Assembly: GCA_003194525.1 (NCBI GenBank)
Contig: NBIV01000125.1
Span: 1 to 64,000 of the forward strand
DNA length: 64,000 nt
Source of the DNA: Gracilariopsis chorda
Taxonomy: Eukaryota > Rhodophyta > Florideophyceae > Gracilariales > Gracilariaceae
Reading direction: 5' to 3'
Position 1 is the stretch's first letter. Each line of letters opens with the position of its first letter. Position numbers and translations under genes: made by a program. The notes beneath the pieces are model-generated. The model ran no database searches, was not told where the DNA came from, and saw only the letters and a program-made list of their open reading frames with translations. Positions 42,581 to 53,915 of the stretch are shown here, piece by piece.

Positions 42581-45500
42581 TGCGGAGAAGTTGCTTCCTG
42601 GGGTTGAACCACCGGCCAATTGGGAAAACGACGTCAACCTCGGCGATGACTTTGATCCACATAGGAAACAAGTCATTGATCTCCCCAAGGACTTTGCTAG
42701 CATGTGGAGTGGAAAACTGGGCGAGATCGATGCCACAAGGCATCTAATTGACCTTAAGGACGGGGTCACGCCCCAGTATCAGCACCCATATCGGACTGGC
42801 CTAAAAGGACGAGAGGTGGTCCCCAAGGAGGTAGAGAAAATGAAGTCCGCTGGGGTCATTGAGCATGCACCATCCACTGAGGCCAAATGGGCTAGCCCTT
42901 TTGTCCTAGTGGCCAAGGAGGACGGGACCGTACGGTTTTGTATTGATTACCGCAAACTAAATGCGGTGACCAAGAGGGATACTTATGCTATCCTCCGGAT
43001 GGACGACTGCTTAGACTCCCTTGGGGACGCGCAAATTTTCACCACGTTGGATGCCAATGGTGGGTATTGGCAGGTTCCCATGGACGACAAGGTGAAGTCG
43101 CTGACTACCTTCACGACCCACGAGGGATTATTCCGATTTACACGGATGCCCTTTGCCCTTATGAATGCGCCAGCTACTTTCCAGCGGGCTATGGACATCA
43201 TCTTGTCCAGGGTCAAATGGAATTTCGCCTTGGTCTACCTAGATGATGTGATCATCTTTTCCAGGTCCATTAGACAACACTTCGCACATGTGAAGGCAGT
43301 CCTTAGGTTACTCCAGCAGTCTGGTGTCACATTGAAATTGAAGAAGTGTTTCTTCTTCTAGCCCTCCGTGGACTACCTTGGCCATGTGGTCCTGCCGGGT
43401 AAACTCAAAGTGGCCCAGGTTACAACAAAGGCCATACAGGAAGCACGAATCCCTAGGGCCCATAGGGAATTGCACTCCTTCCTTGGGCTTTGTAATGTTT
43501 ACTGTAGGTTTGTCCCAGGGTTCGCGAGAATTGCAGCACCTCTCAATGAGATGCTGAAGAAAAGGACCCTTTCGGAATTTGACGACCTCACGGACGAGCA
43601 GTATGAGGCCTACCAGAACCTCAAAAACCATTTGGTTAACCCGCCGGTCTTGGCGCTACCCAAGGCCAATAAACCGTATATCCTAGATACGGACGCATCT
43701 GCGACCCAAGTGGGCTGTGCCCTTCTACAAGAGCAGAAGTCCCCTAAGGATTATTGCCCAGTTGGTTACTGTAGTAGGTCCCTGACCAAGGCCGAAAGAA
43801 ACTATAGCACCACGGAAAAGGAATGTTTGGCCATCGTATGGTCAGTGCTCCATCTTCGGCCTTATTTGGAAGGAACTCGCTTTACCATTAGAACAGATCA
43901 CCACTCCCTCCGCTGGTTACTGAACATTACGGACGCATCCTCCCGTCTGGCCTGATGGAGATTGCGCCTGGCCGAATTCGATTACGAAGTGACCTATAGG
44001 CCAGAGCTGAAACATCAGGCTGCAGATGCGCTGTCAGGCATTCTGACCGATGGCACGGACCAAACTCCCCTGGACGATGAAATCCCCACCATCTGGGACG
44101 GACCACAGTACACTGATGACGAGGGAGAGGAACCACGTATGGCTGAGGTGCGAATGGCCGAACGGACGGACGGACACGGCGCAGCGATCTTATGCACCGT
44201 AGAATGGGAAGATCTACTGTTGGATATCCATATGGCCCAGTCAGAAAGCGCGGATATTATGCCAATACTTCTCGAGGAATTCCTCCAGGCCCAGAAAACG
44301 GACGAATACTGCGCCTACATTGGAGAGAAAGTAAGGACCCCTGGGTCGCTGTTTGATTATGACCGCCGACGCATATTATGTCGCAGGTCACCATTGGACG
44401 GGGCGATACACCGGGTAGTGCCTAATGCCTTACGGGCACGCCTTCATTACCTCGCGCACTATCCGAGGTTGGCTGGCCATCCTGGAGGTACTAAGATGTA
44501 TCAGACCCTGAGGAGATATTTTTACTGGCCCCTGATGCCCAATGACATAATGGAGACCGCAAGGACTTGTACAGCATGCGCAAAAATCCGAGGGGCAGGA
44601 GTGGTACATCAAGGGAAACTGAAGTTATTCCCAGCGGCCGGGCCTTTGGAGTTCATTGCTATGGATATCCTAGGGCCATTTCCAAAGTCGACCCACGGCA
44701 ACCGATTTATATTGGTGATTACCGATCGTTTTACCAAGTTGACCCGAGCAATTCCGCTCAAATCAACAACCGCCACGGATGTAGCCATGGCTTTCCTTGT
44801 CCATTGGATTTATCCCTATGGACTGCCGCTATATCTCCTTACGGACAATGGCTCTCAGTTTATCTTCAAATTCTTTGAGCATGTGTGCTCGGCCTTAGGT
44901 CTAAAACATCTACTCACCACCGCGTACCGTTCTCAGACCAATGGAAAAGTCGAAAGGCTTAACCGAACCCTGACCAAGAGGCTAATTTACTACCTTTCCG
45001 AGCACCAATTGGACTGGGATGACTATGTACAGCGCCTGGTCTATGCATATAATAATCAAGTGCATAAGTCCACTGGTACAACTCCTTTTGACCTCACCCT
45101 CGTACGGGCCCCTGCGCCGTACATGGTTGACCTACAGGACTTAGGAGCACCTCAGGACATAACGGAGGAAATGACTCCCTCCCAGGCCAAACGGTATTCG
45201 TGGAAACGAATTGATTATATCTTGAAGGCCGCACAGACCATGTTGGACAAATCGCAAGCGCGCTATAAGGCCGATTTCGATCGGTCCGTTTGGTTTAACC
45301 CGCAAGTGGGCGTGGGAGATTATGTCCACTTGAACAGACCACCGAAGGAAAAGCCCGAGGACGAGGACATCACCAAGAAGCTGTTGCCAAAGTCCACTTG
45401 GCCCTTCAAGGTACTTAAGTCCCTTGGGCACACGTTTACTATCGACCGAGATGGGCTCCAGGACACAGTCACAATGGACCGAGTCTCTCTGGCGCCACGC

Positions 45501-45983
45501 CCACCTTCAACTGAACCATTCGACTCGCGCACTCTCCCTTCGTCCCAACCCCCACCATCCATCCCTACGCAACCACTGAGCTAAGAGCCTACGGTCCCTC
45601 ATGAACCGCAGGTCTCCGCGGATCGAGAAGGCCCTTCCCCCGATGGCTACGGTCCCGTGGACGAAATGGTACTTCTTGAAGAAGTACCTGACCCTATGGA
45701 TATCGCTACGCGGACCCCCGTCGCTGCTCCTTCGGACGCTGATGGATACGGCCCCTTGGACCAAATGGACGTGCCGGAGAACGCCGAAGTCGACGACCAA
45801 CGAGAATATGTTCTTGACCGTATTGTCTCCGCTGGGCTCACCGACGATGGCGAAGTGCGCTACAAAGTCCGTTGGTATGGCTATGAGCCCAAGGACGATA
45901 CTTGGCTCCCAAGGTCAGACATCCCGGATAAATTTGTGGCCCACTATTGGTCAAAAACAGGCCACAAGGAGCGTGAACTTTAG
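42504..45983 (+). pseudogene. RT, RNase H, integrase and chromodomain of element C
   Basis: A single frame of about 1160 codons with TAG at 43359, TGA at 43953 and TAA at 45582. RT: FCIDYRKLNAVT, MPFALMNAPATFQ, and YLDD (LVYLDDVIIFS). RNase H: LDTDASATQVG, KECLAIVWSVL, HHSLRWLL. Integrase: zinc module LAHYPRLAGHPGG with CTACAK; core AMDILGP, LLTDNGSQF, GKVERLNRT (complete DDE). Chromodomain at about 45810-45960: EYVLDRIVSAG, YKVRWYGYEPKDDTW. The first two stops fit single C-to-T changes at a Gln (CAG) and an Arg (CGA) codon that relatives keep. Confidence 0.92.
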
Positions 45984-45995
45984 GAGGGGGGTATC
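45981..45995 (+). promoter_or_regulatory. Candidate polypurine tract of element C
   Basis: TAGGAGGGGGGT directly follows the chromodomain stop. Plus-strand DNA priming uses such a tract just before the 3' LTR, so the LTR should begin near 45995. Confidence 0.5.
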
Positions 45996-46401
45996 CCTGG
46001 CCACAAATTTGCGCCAGCACGGGCCCAATCCGCCTCCACCCAATAGGAACACTGCTTTTGGGCACGATGCTCACGGAACCGCCTCCAAAGCCTCCCCACT
46101 CGCTGGCAGTGCGTCAGTTCTTCCGAATGTTTACCGCGACGATGACCAACTGGGACGCCACATAACTCCGAAGTCCCTGGGTCATCAAGGCCGAACACCT
46201 CAGGTACGAACCGTGGACGGCTCACCTATAAACAAAGTGCACCAAAACCCCGGGGACTTGTTTCAAAACCGACCTAGTAGTATTCAAGGGTTGATATGAA
46301 GACCAATGGAGCGCGACAGAGAAGACGCACGCCTTGACGGTAGAAGGGCCAAAAAGGGAACCATAGTGTTTACTGAAAACTACTAGCCACAAGGACGACC
46401 A

Positions 46402-48480
46402 CTAGGAGGACGCAGCCGGTTGACAAGGAAATCCCGTGCGGGTGCGCTTGCGAGACGGACTTTGGGCGGAACAGGATGAGGCAACACCAGCGGACTCCAT
46501 ATCCGAAAGGTTAAGACCAAAGAGGATATCAAGCTCGGTCACGACACGCTCGGACAGCACCTTAGAGTTCTCCTCCAGGATGTTCGCCAATGCGTCTTTG
46601 ACCTCATGGTTACGCTGAACCAGCGAGTGGTACTACGAAGCCTGGAGAGCCCAGGATTGGGCGGAACGAAGAGCCTTTACGATACTAGTGGGTTCAAGGA
46701 TACCAACGGACGTGCATACCTTCTTCAGGTCATCGAAGGCCATTGTAATGACCTCTGGAATGCCCTGCATGGGAAGCGGAGGAGGGACCACAGGGTCGGA
46801 AACCGCCATGTACGTGAAGGGTGGGGAAGCCAAGGGACCGATGGACACCTCTGGGGGCTCTACCACGGCAAACTCCTGCGCCGGCACGAAAGACGGCACT
46901 ACCGATGGGGCCGGTACAGGGATTACCACCTGCTCCCGTACTGGAGGACGAAGACAATCTTCGTGAAACCCAATGGCCTGAGGGTGGTAATCCGGCACGG
47001 ACTGACGTGGCTCGTTCACGGGGACAGCCAGAAATGGTTTGATCTGGTAGACGTTCCCGTCATCATTCCCTAAAGAATGTCTTGGGATCGGAAAGAAGGT
47101 GTCGGTGTCATAATCGTACCAAAGGAACCCCGGGGTCTGCGCCCAGTCGACCTGGAGGACATAATCCGATAGGGCCTCGGCCTCTTCACTCTCGTACTCC
47201 GTACCCCGGACAATGTTCCGCACGCCCAACGCACGGATGAGCCGGATCAAGGGCCACGGAAGAGGCACGAGTCGGCATTCAGGACTGGGAAGAACCCGCT
47301 CGTTCCAGATACGGCAGCCGGCCTCCCGGACGTTAGCTTGGACCCCATAGCGGGCGGTATCTAGAAAGGCGATCAAACAGAACACGGCCCATTCGGCAAA
47401 ACAAACCTGCCAGTTCAGCCAGGGGAGACGTTCAGTGAAGTCCCGCTGGAACTGATAGGTGTGGTAGGCCACCAAGGACGGAGTAGGGACCATAAGGAGA
47501 TTGGAAACGTGCCATATGGCAGCCTGAGGTCCGGCGCTAAGTGACAATAGCATGAGATATAGAGAAGACCTGCGGGACGGAGGCATATCAAAAAATTCCA
47601 CTTGGTGCCAACAGAAGAAGTACTTGAGGTTGGTTTGAATACGACCATCAGGTTTGATCATATCATTCCAATAGGTCCGGTTTGATAACCAGTACAAGCG
47701 GTTGAATGGTGGTCTGAAGCAAACTAACCCCAGGAGGGTATGACTAGGGGGAGGAAAGGGGGCCTTAGGGTCGCCATGCGTCGAATAAAAGTCCTCCAGG
47801 AGCTTGTTTACTCTCCATTAGTATTCCGACTCCTCGCTGCAGCGCACAAAGGGCATTTCCGGTGGGAGCAGAGCGCGTCAACGCACGACCGAACGGGCAT
47901 CAGCAGGAAGGTGGATCCAACGGTTGTACCAGGAGTCCTCTCGGGAGTTCTTCTTCGCACGAGCATAGTTGGGGATCGCAGCGAACTGTCGGGCGTCCAA
48001 GTATTGGTCAGTATACCGCACGGACTCGGCGACCGTACTGGGTAGATGCGTACTCCTTATGGCCATAGGAGTCAGACCCAAAGTGTGGTCGTACTTGTCC
48101 CCGGGGTGGACATATGCGCTGCTGGGGACCAGAGCCATGTTGGTCGAGTCTACAGTTATTGCCACCCGAGGGATACGTTCGAAGCCGTCATAGTCCAAAA
48201 GGTAGCCATGGGAGCCCTTATAGGCCCCCGGGGACATGGCGTAGACGCAATTGACAAGCAGGCAGAGCGGACACGGCGCCAGGGGAGACCAACGGTGAGG
48301 AATCTGAAAGGCCAAGGGAATGCACCACGATCTACCGAAGAGGTGGGTATGGTGGATGCACCAAGGCGGTATTCGAATAAAAGAGCGACCAGAAGGACGA
48401 AATAATCCAGAGGGAAGTATGGGCGTCCGTGACAGGGGTCAGTCAAATGCAGGAGCACGAGGAGTGCCCCGCAATTGAGA
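46402..48480 (-). pseudogene. Unrecognised protein X, copy 2 (one long frame)
   Basis: A single minus-strand frame of about 690 codons with stops at about 48438 (TGA), 47878 (TGA), about 47826 (TAA) and 46633 (TAG), and no frameshift seen. Middle part: ITVDSTNMALVPSSAYVHPG, LVCFRPPFNRLYWLSNRTYW, FFCWHQVEFFDMPP, FAEWAVFCLIAFLDTARYG, LIRLIRALGVRNIVRGTEY, GFLWYDYDTDTFFPIP. A Pro/Val-rich stretch follows, then a helical tail (DALANILEENSKVLSERVVTEL). It matches X copy 1 in order. I recognise no RT, integrase, capsid, envelope or host family. It lies on the same strand as element B, downstream of B's RNase H, where an integrase is expected. Confidence 0.65.
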
Positions 48481-49259
48481 CTCACTAGTTTATGAGGCCC
48501 CCTCATAGGTGACCAGTGAAATGGTAGCGGCCACGTGCCACTTGCCGAAAAAGCAACCAAATGGACGCAAACCGGTACCGCCGCCGTACCTGCTGTGGAG
48601 AAGCCGACTGGCCATGTTATCCAGGAGGCGAGAGACCTAATCGGGGGAGAGGACGCGAGAACAACAACCCTATTGGGCGGGAGGAAAGAACGCCAGCGGA
48701 AGTGGCCGACGGGACGTCGGATCTTAAGGGGGGAGGTCTGTAGGAGAATGACCATCGGGCAGGTGCAGTGGTGAAGTAACCATGGTGCTGGGCTGGCAGA
48801 GGTCAGACCCTTGCTGGACGAAATAATCCACGTGGCCAAGCTGGGGGCCTATGCAGGAGATACGAGAGGACAGAGCGATTGCGAAGGCACTGTGTCCATA
48901 TGTTTTATTATGTACCCAATTTTATGTAATTTGTTAGGATATTTTCTGGAGGTCAGAGCGCCTCGCCAGCCATATAGGTTTTGTCGAATGCCGCCGATCT
49001 CTGAAGTGTAAAGACAAGCACCCTCACCGTCTTCTTGCCGCCATATGCATCCAGTAGGACTCCGAAGGCCTCCAAGCCATCGCTACCATTCTCCCGACCT
49101 GTACGGACTTGGGATAGCGCCCGCCCATTGCGCCTTGCTGCCAGTTGATGCCCTCGTCACTAGTAGACCCAATGGATTGTCACCCCAGTGGTTGGCTCTC
49201 TGCCACTACTAACCCCTAGTAGACTACTACCCCAGTTGGCCAAAGGACGTAGTATTCTA
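48481..49259. other. Region between X copy 2 and the RNase H end of element B
   Basis: No recognised gene. Open minus-strand frames toward 48840 could be the N-terminal part of X, but no homology supports this. No integrase motif was found on either strand. Confidence 0.4.
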
Positions 49260-49342
49260 CTACAATTCCTTTTCCAACCCATTGGTATTCAAGAGTGACA
49301 TGGCATCGGCCACGTTATGCTTTACCCGTGGGCGGTATTGTA

Positions 49343-51577
49343 ACCCTCATATGGACTCAATTTTGCAAAGGGCTTAGTTTGGCATAGGGAGATTTTGCCA
49401 CAACTCCTTCGTATCGGTCACGAGATAATCTCCCCCCAGCCTCCCATGCCACCTCTACAGCAACATCCTCATACTTTTCGTCATCAGTAAACCGCCACAC
49501 ACGCCCGTTTGCGTCATGCCGCCGTCAATGCGGCCACAGACTGCACACAGGAAGGCCATGCAGCAGAAACGAAAACAACCTGAACTGCAACGCGAGCAGG
49601 CTGCAGACATGATTGTCGCCCACCACACAGTCGCAAATATTGTCAACAGGACAACGCTAAGAAAAATGACAGTGTACCATATCAAGAACGCCATCGAGAA
49701 AAACAATGAAGACGATTTGCACAAGCTTCTACACCCAACACAGCACCACGCGGGACGAAAACCTGTTCTGACCGCAACTGAAGATAAGATGATTGTTGAA
49801 CGAACAATTCTTGCTTCAGAAAGAGGCTTTGCCTTTGGTGACTCGGACTTGACCTCCCTCATCGGGAAAGTAGCCAACGACTGCCGAAAAAGGTATAGCA
49901 ACGGGACACCATCTGTGTAAGCCCTCTGCTCATTTCGATCACGAAACCGAGAAATCACCTGTAGAAAGACGGAAAATATCAACACCAAAAGAGTCGCTGC
50001 AAGGAACAAAGAACCCCTGCAAACGTTAGTCAGCATAATTGTAAAGCCCCAGGGACAGATGCCAGAAGTGTTCAGCGACCCAAAACGACTTTGGAACCTC
50101 GATGAAACCGCAGTAGGGTGCAAATTTGGGCGACGATACCGAACATACTGTTCCAGACAAGAGCAAAACGGTGGAATATGCCAAAATCTGAAGGACACGG
50201 GCAAACATGTCACTGCCGCGATCAAATCTTGCACAGCAGTGTATATTGCTCCAATGTTTCTCATCACTCAAGCAAAAGGTGCAGAGCCTCCTAAGAATTG
50301 GGTCAAACCAACTCCAGGATTTTTTGGCCCCTTTTTAGGTCAAAAAGGTGCTGGTATAATTTCCATCACACGTCACCGAGAAGCTACCCGACGATTTTAA
50401 ATGGCTCGCAAGTCCTGATTGGATGCCAGGTGAGACTTCACTCCATAAGAACAAGAAGAGATCCATCACGTCACAGCTTCTGCCATTTGTCATCGCAGAG
50501 TTCAACAAATTCGCGCGACGCATTGTACCACAGAGTGATAAAATCATCCTCTTTCTCGACGGCCACAGCTCTCGGAATGGAACGGAGTGTGTTGAAGAGT
50601 ATATCTGGTTCACCATTGAAGCTATCCAATTACCAGCAAATTCTTCTGACGTAATACAACCGTGTGACGACCAAATCAACAAAAGTGTTCAAGGAAAATG
50701 TCAGAAACGCCCTAGACGCCTTTCTCTACAGCGGAGCGTATATGAATGCAAACAGTGCGGTGCAATTGAAAGTGACCGCTTCAGCATATCGGTCCTTGAA
50801 GGCCCAAAATGCCGTTACGAGCTTCATGAACTGTGGGTTGTATCCTGTAGACAACGATGAGATACTTAGCTTTGCTACTGATGCCTGCAAAGAAAATTGA
50901 CAACACTGTGTGAGAGGGATTTGCCATTCTCTGAGCAGCCACGTCGCAGACCAAATAATCTGCAAGATGGTTCGGGAAATTGCTGGCAGCGTTCAGAACG
51001 CTTCACAATGTTTGCCGCAGATTGAAAATGTGCTGCAACAAAACCTTTCTACGAATTGTGTGATATGGAAACCCCCCCGGTCATTATATCGTGTAAGTCA
51101 CGTAGGGAAAATCCTGGATGGGCTCCAGCGATGTGGCGTACTGATCTGCAGAGGCTAGGCTCCCGTTCAACCAATCTGACAAGCAGCAATTCCGGACGAC
51201 GTTCTGGAAGTTGGGAACAGTTTTTGGATGTTAGGCATCGCATTGAATCGAGTTTAGGCGTTATTGTTTGCCATGCAGAAGGTGAATGGGAAGCATTTTA
51301 AGACATTCCTATTGAGCGGTGGAGACGCACGTGGGGAGGTCGTCAGACTGTGGAAAGGAGCGGCTTAGAACAAAGTGATGCCGTTTCTGCTCTGTTGTCC
51401 ATGCACCACTATCGGTAGGTGCCAGAGAAAGTGCGAGTGGGTTTTGCCAAATTGAGCCCTCCACAACACGGTCGAGATCAGAGCTGTAAAAATTGCGTGC
51501 AAAAGTGCTCTTCTTGTGGGTTAATAGCTCGGTTTTGAGGAGGCGAAAACCCTGCCAAATTGAGCCCTTGTGAGGGT
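49343..51577 (+). mobile_element. Pogo-like DNA transposon 3, inserted in element B RNase H
   Basis: 2235 bp with inverted ends (ACCCTCATATGGACTCAATT at the left, ACCCTCACAAGGGCTCAATT from the right) and TA on both sides (49341-49342 and 51578-51579). A second inner repeat (GCTCAATTTGGCA-type) occurs near each end, about 49371 and 51445. It holds one broken DDE transposase gene on the plus strand. The target, RNase H, reads on in frame if the element and one TA are discounted, so the borders are exact. Confidence 0.93.
49516..50900 (+). pseudogene. Pogo-type transposase of element 3
   Basis: Starts at the ATG at 49516. N-terminal DNA-binding half: YHIKNAIEKNNE, HHAGRKPVLTATED, then TAA at 49918, and in the same frame a CENP-B-like segment. 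Catalytic blocks: LWNLDETAV (first Asp), a frameshift near 50345-50380, ILFLDGHSSRNG (second Asp), ANSSDVIQPCDDQINKSVQ (third Asp), a frameshift near 50685, then NALDAFLYSGAYMNANSA to TGA-type stop at 50900. It is distant from the transposases of pogo 1 and 2, whose third block reads VQPADSF. Confidence 0.85.
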
Positions 51578-53002
51578 TACCTCATACACAAACTCTGAGA
51601 GTCTCAAACTCCATCTGGCTAGCCGTCCGGAAGCTTCTGCGGGGCCCAATATCCCAATAAGGCATCGTCACCTGTCTGCAGGGTAAAAATCGTTCTGCAT
51701 AGGTAGGGACAGAGCATCAGCATGCTCCACACCACTGCTAGGCATGCCTTCTCCGTTACGGTGTAGTTCTGCTCCGTTCTGGTGAGCGCCCTACTACAGT
51801 AACCGACTGGTGCTTTGCTTCCATCTGCTTGGTCCTGCATAAGACAGCATCCTACCTGAGCGGAAGACGCGTCCGTATCAAGGGTGAATTGATAGCCATA
51901 CGTGGGTGAAGCCAATATTGGAGGCACGATCAGGGCAGCTTTCAGTTTCTGAAAAGCCTCGATCTCGTCCACCTCAAGGTATCCAAACTGATGTGGTTGT
52001 CTCTGTTGCAGTTTCCCATTAAGAGGAGCTGCAATCTTAGCAAACCATTTGATAAGCCGACGGTGCACATGGCACAAACCAATGAAGGAGCTGATATTCG
52101 TTTGGGTCTGTAGGAGCCTTGTTCCTGGAACCTCTCGGATGTTCCCCTCGGCTACCTGTAGGCTTCTTTGGCTGATCTCATGGCCCAGGTACTCCACCTT
52201 TTATTCGAAGAACACACATTTGCCTAAATTGAGCGTCACCCCTGCATCTTTTAGGAGCTGGAGCACCGTTCGGACGCGCCCAAAGTGCTCTTCAACCGAT
52301 CGAGAATAGATAAATACGTCATCTATATACACCAGCGCGGTCTTTCATCTTAATTTTGATAGTATTACGTCCAGAGCTCTTTGAAACGTAGCGGGCACGT
52401 TCCATAAACCAAATGGCATTCGCAAGAATCAGAAGAGACAAGGATGGCAGGTGAATTTAGTCTTGTCCCTATCCTTCTCAGGTATCTCTACTTGCCATTC
52501 ACCGCAAATGGAATCCAGTGTGGTGAAATCTTTCGCAGCGGGGAGGGAATCGATACATTCGTCCATTCTGGGTATCGGATACGAATCCCTGACCATAACG
52601 GCATTTAGTTTTCGATACTCGATACAAAACCTCATTCCGCTGTCTCCCTTTTTCTGAACCAATACCACTGGGCTGGCCCACTCCGCATCTGCTAGCTCAA
52701 TAAACCCTTCCTTCAAAATCCTTTCCATCCCTTGGATTTCAACCTCTCCGGCTTTCAGACCTGCCAGGTATGGTTGTTGGTGTATTGGCTTAGCTCCAGG
52801 AACCACGTCAATACGGTGTTGCGTGGCCTTGATCACCTCTAGGTGTCCTGATCAAATGGCACTGAATGGGTCCAATAGGTCGAATATGTCGTCCTTACAA
52901 GTCTTTCCTTCGGAACCTATGGATACGCCCTCTTTCCAATTGGTATTTCCGTCCTTTGTCGGTGTCGCTTCGGCATTTACCGGCTTGGTTGAGTTCCTAT
53001 TT

Positions 53003-53707
53003 TCAGCAGTTGGTTCCCGCCCCCTCCTGATGGTGGAGTTCTCCAGACGATCTTAATGGTGTCAGGGTACATATGCTACCAGGAGCAGGAGAGTCGCTTC
53101 CAATAACAGTGTTTTTGGGTAATTTGACAAAATTGTTGCTGAAGTTGCTTGAGCATACCTGAATGGTTTGATTAGGTATATTGTCCACGATTCCGTTCAT
53201 CATCATTGTCATTTGGCGTTCCAATACCCTATGGTGGCTTTCTAGTGTTAGCAAACCCGGTCGGTCGCATTCCACTTTGGCTTCCACTTGGTGCATGGGC
53301 GGAATTCGAATGGACTTCGTCAATCGAACCTTATTGGATATTGTCGCCGATAGGGTTCCCAATCTCGGACCTGATGCGGTTCTCGATTTCTGAAGACCTA
53401 AAATGGTGATTCGTGGAGCCTTATAAAACAAAACCGTTCTGGTATTCGCCAAAATTGCACGGAAATAGTTGTTTATGAACGTAGTTCCACGGATACAATC
53501 CGTTGCAAATTGGTTGATCACGATAAACCGTACCCAGAAGTTAAGGTGTCCCACTGCTACCATTAGGTCTACACGTCCATGGACTGCTAATGGTCGCTTA
53601 TTTGCATCCACACAAGCGTTTGTGATGGTACTCGGTCCTACCCTTTCCAGTACCTTTGGGGATAGGAACTTCGGAATAACCAGGTTCCGTCCAGCTCCCG
53701 TACTCAA
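53003..53707 (-). pseudogene. Aspartic protease region of element B
   Basis: Aligns with the protease and spacer of element C (TISNKVRLTKSIRIPPMHQV; TTFINNYFRAI). The active site reads VLSTGAGRNLV: the catalytic Asp of DTG is replaced by Ser, so the enzyme would be dead even without the frame breaks on either side. Confidence 0.8.
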
Positions 53708-53915
53708 GACGCGTTTCTCCGACTCAAATGGCTAACAGAAATTCCAAGGGCGATGTTTACCTTGTATTTATCCTGCTTCAAAAATCAAATATGTACCAAT
53801 TGGTCTTCTACTGCTTCCCTTTCAGTGAACACATGGCGAACACCCATACAAGACCCAGCTGGTGCCGGTTGACCTTCTGAATAGGACCAGTGGGGATTGG
53901 CCTGCAGCCCAACCT

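Larger units (their letters stand above)
39742..46000 (+). mobile_element. Ty3/gypsy chromovirus element C
   Basis: gag, protease, RT, RNase H, integrase and chromodomain in order on the plus strand, followed directly by a purine tract. It is the best preserved retroelement here: gag is one frame with three stops, and pol from RT to chromodomain is one frame with three stops. All listed catalytic residues of RT and integrase are present. LTR edges could not be set. Confidence 0.92.
49260..52836 (-). pseudogene. RT and RNase H of element B, interrupted by pogo 3
   Basis: One frame with stops at 52429 (TGA), about 52345 (TGA) and about 52203 (TAA). RT: FCIEYRKLNAVMVRD, MPFGLWNVPATFQ, and a YIDD active site (LVYIDDVFIYS) instead of the more common YLDD. 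RNase H: LDTDASSAQVG, EKACLAVVWSML, GRLARWSLRL. At 51578-51579 (TA) the reading enters pogo 3 and resumes on its far side at 49340, with the expected RNase H ending (KHNVADAM). Ends at TAG 49260-49262. Confidence 0.88.

Noticed and set aside
46402..48480. Protein X as a retroviral envelope gene
   Set aside because: No signal peptide, no clear transmembrane anchor, no cleavage-site pattern and no family resemblance; position alone is not enough.
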